Origin: Photobacterium jeanii
Lineage (GTDB): Bacteria > Pseudomonadota > Gammaproteobacteria > Enterobacterales > Vibrionaceae
Direction of reading: 5' to 3'
Length of the DNA stretch: 64,000 nt
Assembly (NCBI RefSeq): GCF_001650345.1
Contig: NZ_LVHF01000028.1
Span: 62,001-126,000 of the forward strand
The position numbers were made by a program, and so were the translations under genes. The notes beneath the pieces were generated by a model. That model saw only the letters and a program-made list of their open reading frames with translations. It was not told the DNA's origin and did not search any database. Within the stretch, counting starts at the first letter, position 1. The number at the start of each line of letters is the position of its first letter. This document shows positions 59,978-64,000 of the stretch, in pieces.

Positions 59978-59985
59978 ATCCAGTA
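59966..59985. promoter_or_regulatory. Possible LexA box upstream of topB
   Basis: TACTG-N10-CAGTA (CTG at 59968-59970, CAG at 59981-59983) with the interior T-rich. It fits the SOS core CTG-N10-CAG plus the flanking TA on both sides, 68 bp before topB. It overlaps the T run of the ydjA terminator, so chance cannot be excluded. Confidence 0.35.
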
Positions 59986-60052
59986 TCTATCTTGTCCTTT
60001 GGTCAGCCATCCGCTAAAGTCAGCGAAACGAAACATTAGTTGATGAATTTGC

Positions 60053-61996
60053 ATGCCTCGTCTCTTTATTGCTGAAAAACCGAGTTTAGGTCGCGCGATT
60101 GCGGCTGTCTTGCCGCGTCCTCATAAAAACAACCAAGGTTATATTGAAACTGCCGATGGCGATATTGTCACTTGGTGTATTGGTCATTTACTTGAGCAAG
60201 TCGAGCCAGATGCGTACGACGAGAAGTATAAAAAGTGGAATATGGGTGATTTACCTATTGTGCCGCAGCAGTGGCAGTTGGTACCACGCAAATCCGCCAA
60301 GCAGCAATTGGCAGTAGTGAAGAAGTTAGCTAAGCAGGCGACCGATATTGTTCATGCCGGAGACCCTGACCGAGAAGGGCAGTTGCTGGTGGACGAAGTG
60401 ATTGATTACGTCAAAGTACCAGCCAGCAAAAAAGCCAATATTCAACGACTTTTGATTTCAGATTTAAACCCGAGTGCTGTTAAACGTGCACTTTCGAACA
60501 TGCGTAGTAATCGCGACTTTATTCCTTTGTCAGTCTCTGCTCTAGCACGTTCGCGCGCAGACTGGCTATATGGCATGAACATGACGCGTGCCTATACATT
60601 GTTGGGGCAAAAAGGGGGCTATAAAGGCGTACTATCGGTTGGACGAGTACAAACGCCAGTATTGGGCTTGGTTACGCGTCGTGATGATGATATCGCCAAT
60701 TTTGTTCCAAAGCCGTTTTACGAAGTGTTTGCGCTTATTCCTTACCAAGATAACGATATTCGTGCTCGTTGGCAGCCAAGTAAGGCGTGTGATCCTTATC
60801 GAGATGAAGACGGTCGAGTGCTTAATCGCAAACTGTGTGAAAACGTGGTGGCACGGATCAAAGGGCAGCCTGCAGAAGTGACGGAATCTGAACGTAAAGA
60901 AACCCGTCAGTCAGCGCCATTGCCTTATTCGTTATCTGCATTACAAATCGATGCTGCCCGCCGTTACAACATGAGTGCTGCCGATGTATTGGCACATTGT
61001 CAGTCACTGTACGAAAAACACAAAGTGATCACTTACCCTCGTTCGGATTGTCGTTATTTACCGATGGATCACTTCAAGCAAGCCGATAAAGTGTGCCAAG
61101 CGGTGAGCCAAACCTGTACTGAGTTGGCTTCTGCTAGCCAAGGTGCAGATTTATCAATTAAGTCGAAAGCGTGGAATGATAAAAAAGTCGATGCTCACCA
61201 TGCGATTATCCCAACGCCTAAGTCGGTTAACCCTGCGGCATTGAGTAGCGGTGAAAGTAAAATTTACCAATTGGTTGCCAGACAATACCTGATGCAGTTT
61301 TATCCTGCGGCTGTGTATAGCGAAGCCAAGTTAGTCTTTACTATCGCAGGCGGTACTTTTATCGCCAAAGGGCGTCAATTGATGTCGCCAGGATGGCGAA
61401 CATTGCTTGGGCGTAATGATAATGACAAAGAGGAAGATCTGGCGGATAAAGTACCGCCGCTAGAAAAAGGGACGGTGCTGACTTGTCGTGAAGGTGAAAT
61501 CAAAGACAAGATGACAGAGCCACCGAAACCTTTTACCGAAGCAACCCTATTACAAGCGATGACGGGGATCGCCCGTTTTGTGTCGGATGCGTCGTTGAAA
61601 AAGATTTTGCGCGATACCGATGGTTTGGGTACTGAAGCTACCCGTGCGGGGATCCTTGATATTTTGTTTAAGCGTCAGTTGTTAATGCGCCAAGGTAAAA
61701 ACATCCATGCGACAGAGGCGGGTAAAGGTTTGGTTTACGCGTTACCTGATGAGTCGACATACCCTGATATGACAGCGCATTGGGAACACCAGTTGCAAGA
61801 TATGGCGGAAAAGAAATGTGCTTATCAGCCGTTTATGGACGCATTACAAGAGCGTGTTCAGAGCTTGATGGAAAAGGTAAAGCACAGCGAAGTACCACCG
61901 AGCTTACGTTCACTCAAATCGCCAGAGTTTAAGAAAGGCGGTGGTAAAAAACGTCGTTATACCAAACGTAAATCCACCAAAAGCAAGAAAGCCTAA
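60053..61996 (+). CDS. topB: DNA topoisomerase III
   Basis: 647 residues (E. coli 653). Type IA topoisomerase that decatenates replication and recombination intermediates. TOPRIM domain at about 1-150 with FIAEKPSLGRAIAAVL and acidic AGDPDREGQLLVDEV. The active-site tyrosine is in KVITYPRSDCRYLP at about 325-330. A basic, lysine-rich tail (KKGGGKKRRYTKRKSTKSKK at about 625-645) may bind DNA. Transcribed alone. Confidence 0.96.
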   Translation: MPRLFIAEKPSLGRAIAAVLPRPHKNNQGYIETADGDIVTWCIGHLLEQVEPDAYDEKYKKWNMGDLPIVPQQWQLVPRKSAKQQLAVVKKLAKQATDIVHAGDPDREGQLLVDEVIDYVKVPASKKANIQRLLISDLNPSAVKRALSNMRSNRDFIPLSVSALARSRADWLYGMNMTRAYTLLGQKGGYKGVLSVGRVQTPVLGLVTRRDDDIANFVPKPFYEVFALIPYQDNDIRARWQPSKACDPYRDEDGRVLNRKLCENVVARIKGQPAEVTESERKETRQSAPLPYSLSALQIDAARRYNMSAADVLAHCQSLYEKHKVITYPRSDCRYLPMDHFKQADKVCQAVSQTCTELASASQGADLSIKSKAWNDKKVDAHHAIIPTPKSVNPAALSSGESKIYQLVARQYLMQFYPAAVYSEAKLVFTIAGGTFIAKGRQLMSPGWRTLLGRNDNDKEEDLADKVPPLEKGTVLTCREGEIKDKMTEPPKPFTEATLLQAMTGIARFVSDASLKKILRDTDGLGTEATRAGILDILFKRQLLMRQGKNIHATEAGKGLVYALPDESTYPDMTAHWEHQLQDMAEKKCAYQPFMDALQERVQSLMEKVKHSEVPPSLRSLKSPEFKKGGGKKRRYTKRKSTKSKKA

Positions 61997-62035
61997 TAAA
62001 ATACAACTTGGGTTGGGAATAGAGTTAAAGTCAAA

Positions 62036-62063
62036 GCCGCATCATTTATGGTGCGGCATTTTT
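62036..62063. terminator. Terminator between topB and GGDEF gene
   Basis: GCCGCATCA (62036-62044), loop TTTA, TGGTGCGGC (62049-62057), then ATTTTT; convergent genes can share it. Confidence 0.8.
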
Positions 62064-62083
62064 ATGGACGGCATTTCGTCATG

Positions 62084-63214
62084 CTAGTGGACGATTTGCT
62101 CTGAATCGAAAAAGAAGCAGTTTTTACCCAATTCTTTGGCCTGGTATAGCGCTTCATCGGCTTTTTTGAACAATCGATTGGCGGTACTGGCTAAAGATGG
62201 ATGCGTACTGGCGACACCAATACTGATAGTGACAAAGTCTGAATCGGCTTGCTGGTGTTTAAGCTTAAGTTTTTGCACCGCATGGAGCGCTTGCTTCGCC
62301 GCATATACCGCTGCTTTATGATCTAACCCCGGCAATAGTAAAACAAATTCTTCACCACCAAAGCGGGCAAATAAAGCACCGGCTCGTCGCTCGATATTAT
62401 TCAATGCTTGGGCGATGACCTTTAAGCATTGATCGCCTGCCGCATGACCATAATGATCGTTATAGGATTTGAAGTTATCGATGTCGATGATCAGTAATGA
62501 CATCGGCAGTTGATGCCGTTCAGCGCGACGCCATTCATCTCTTAATCTGACATCAAAAGCGCGACGATTAGCAACATTGGTTAGGGGATCACATTTGGCG
62601 AGGTGTTCAAGCTGTTGGTTAGCATGTTGGAGTTCTTGGGTACGTTCTGCAACGCGTTGTTCTAGCTCTTTATTAAGACTCTTTAAGCTCTCTTCCGCTT
62701 GTCTTCTTACCAAGTGTTGCGAGACGATAAAACCGAACTGTTTGAGTAACTGGCGGTGGTAGTCCTGCAATGGGCGTCCGGTGATCAAATTATCGCAGGC
62801 TATCCAACCCACAGGCGTGTCCTCATCCCATAAAGCCACATAGGCATTCCAGCCCGCGCCAACAGGCTCAAGATCATGATAAAGCTCGGTATGGTTGTTG
62901 ATCACTATGTACTCTTGACCTTTTAGGGCGTGAGAGGAGAACCAATGGTCTGGGATCGGTGACTTAAAGTAGTGTTCATCAACGGTATTACCTTCGGTAT
63001 CTGTGCCGTAAGTACCGTACATGTTCAATTTTTCATCGAAAAGAAAGATCGCCATTCGGTCGATATCGAGCTGCTTTTTGGCTTCATCAACCGCCGTAAA
63101 GAGCATTTCGTTGATCGACTTAGTTCGCCATAGCATAAAGGAGATGTCATGCAGCGCTTGCAGTTGCTCTAAAAAAGCTTGCTGAGGGAATAATTGAGTT
63201 TGGGGAGCTGCCAA
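62084..63214 (-). CDS. GAF-GGDEF diguanylate cyclase
   Basis: 376 residues from a TTG start at 63214, chosen because a perfect AAGGAGG lies 6 bp upstream; a start 105 bp further up has none. A GAF-like sensor domain (about 15-165; NEMLFTAVDEAKKQLDIDRM, GWIACDNLITGRPL) is followed by a coiled coil (about 175-205) and a GGDEF domain. The active-site motif is intact as GGEEF at 286-290, so cyclic-di-GMP synthesis is expected. The inhibitory I-site is degenerate (RAGA instead of RxxD). No signal peptide or membrane segment is seen, so it is a cytoplasmic sensor. Confidence 0.9.
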   Translation of the reverse strand: MAAPQTQLFPQQAFLEQLQALHDISFMLWRTKSINEMLFTAVDEAKKQLDIDRMAIFLFDEKLNMYGTYGTDTEGNTVDEHYFKSPIPDHWFSSHALKGQEYIVINNHTELYHDLEPVGAGWNAYVALWDEDTPVGWIACDNLITGRPLQDYHRQLLKQFGFIVSQHLVRRQAEESLKSLNKELEQRVAERTQELQHANQQLEHLAKCDPLTNVANRRAFDVRLRDEWRRAERHQLPMSLLIIDIDNFKSYNDHYGHAAGDQCLKVIAQALNNIERRAGALFARFGGEEFVLLLPGLDHKAAVYAAKQALHAVQKLKLKHQQADSDFVTISIGVASTHPSLASTANRLFKKADEALYQAKELGKNCFFFDSEQIVH

Positions 63215-63483
63215 CGCGAACCTCCTTGTTATTTCGAACTGTGTAATAAGGGTATTGTTAGCGAAATAAGAAGCAGAAATTTGGTTGCAGTTCTCAAATT
63301 GAGTTGTGCTTGATTGCATATGGTAAAAAGTGAGAACTACGTCCCATTGTTGGAATGAGTGTCACTCTTTTGGCTTTTTGAAATGGGCTTGTTTGACTCA
63401 AGCGTCGGGAGTCGCTTGAGCCAAAGGTGATACCCGCAATGCTCAGGTTAAGGTCTAAATAGTCACTTCAATCGCGAATGCGT

Positions 63484-64000
63484 CTACCAAGGTATTACTG
63501 AACCATCGTAATTATAAAACCCACCGCTGTGTTCAGGTGTCAGGGTATCGATGACATGTTTTAGCCCTGTCGCTGAAGTTTGGGTATCGATAAGAGCATT
63601 AGGCCCGCCCATTTCAGTTTGGACCCAGCCCGGATGAAGGGCTACGGAGATAATGCCTTCCGGTAATAAGTCGTTAGAAAGGCTTTTGACTACCGAATTT
63701 AATGCGGCTTTAGAAGAGCGATAGATATAACCGCCACCACTGGTATTTTCGGTCATGCTACCTACTTTTGACGATACACTAGCGATAATACCTCGTTGTG
63801 CTTGCTTCAGCTGCGGATAAAAAGCCTCGGCCATTTTTAGTGGCGCAATGGTATTGATTTCAAACACTTTACGCCATTCCTGGGCGTCAGTGTTACCAAA
63901 CCCATAGCCCTTAGGGCCGTAGTAACCCGCGTTATTCAGTAAGATATCGAGCGGCTTGTCACTGAGAGTCTCGCTAAGCGCTTCAATCGCATCATGATCG
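63484..64000 (-). CDS. Short-chain dehydrogenase/reductase (N-terminus beyond window edge)
   Basis: 172 residues of the C-terminal part are visible; the nucleotide-binding N-terminus lies beyond 64000. Classical SDR motifs: NNAG in DILLNNAGYYGPKG, catalytic Ser in ASVSSKVGS, and YRSSK (YxxxK) in the active site, then LHPGWVQTEMGG. The PGWVQT segment after the active site is typical. It is NAD(P)-dependent, with unknown substrate, related in outline to CsgA-type SDRs. Confidence 0.9.
   Translation of the reverse strand, partial: DHDAIEALSETLSDKPLDILLNNAGYYGPKGYGFGNTDAQEWRKVFEINTIAPLKMAEAFYPQLKQAQRGIIASVSSKVGSMTENTSGGGYIYRSSKAALNSVVKSLSNDLLPEGIISVALHPGWVQTEMGGPNALIDTQTSATGLKHVIDTLTPEHSGGFYNYDGSVIPW

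Overview
The window reads as a stretch of core chromosome from a Vibrio (Vibrionaceae). Protein sequences, gene order and moderate G+C content all fit. The runs tig-clpP-clpX-lon-hupB-ppiD-comEA, rhombosortase-tapT-dgt-yfbR-alaA-menFDHBCE and dsbB-nhaB-fadR-ycgB-yeaH-prkA are orders I associate with Vibrio chromosome 1. An AphB-type LysR regulator sits beside an RssB-type response regulator at the left edge. I cannot name the species. I saw no transposase, integrase, phage gene, CRISPR array, toxin-antitoxin pair or defence gene. This is backbone rather than an accessory island.

Left part (1-16.6 kb): aphB (cut by the window edge) and rssB diverge. A POT peptide transporter, rfaH, galU and folD follow, then a single tRNA-Arg(TCT). 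Next is the proteostasis cluster tig, clpP, clpX and lon, with hupB, ppiD and comEA. RssB would deliver RpoS to the ClpXP encoded 8 kb away. A consensus-like PurR operator lies upstream of folD and a sigma-32-type promoter upstream of lon.

Middle (16.6-42 kb): a rhombosortase diverges from tapT. Two HD-domain nucleotide phosphohydrolases (dgt, yfbR) and alaA come next, then the complete menaquinone operon menFDHBCE with overlapping genes. A transporter-acyltransferase fusion sits with a TetR regulator. Small conserved genes follow (TM2, Tim44-like, TIGR02647, two cysteine-cluster proteins), then dusC, an SDR-like protein, a UPF0149/SEC-C protein, a NudG-like Nudix enzyme, dsbB, nhaB and fadR. 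The 721-bp nhaB/fadR intergenic region is full of potential hairpins and is unexplained.

Right part (42-64 kb): the starvation operon prkA-yeaH-ycgB appears to carry a 28-codon open frame with a perfect Shine-Dalgarno upstream of prkA. After it come a VOC protein, yeaD, gapA (with a HexR-like site over its promoter), msrB, a DUF2989 lipoprotein, yeaC, a GST, ansA, sppA, fadH, ydjA, topB, a GAF-GGDEF diguanylate cyclase and a cut-off SDR. fadH has a near-perfect FadR operator overlapping its promoter, and fadR itself is encoded in this window.

The most interesting material is non-coding or very small: the candidate small protein before prkA, structured intergenic segments at 40.7-41.0, 52.3-52.4 and 14.04-14.09 kb, and several recognisable operators. 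No complete undescribed system was found. All operator and RNA calls were made by eye and need alignment or experiment.
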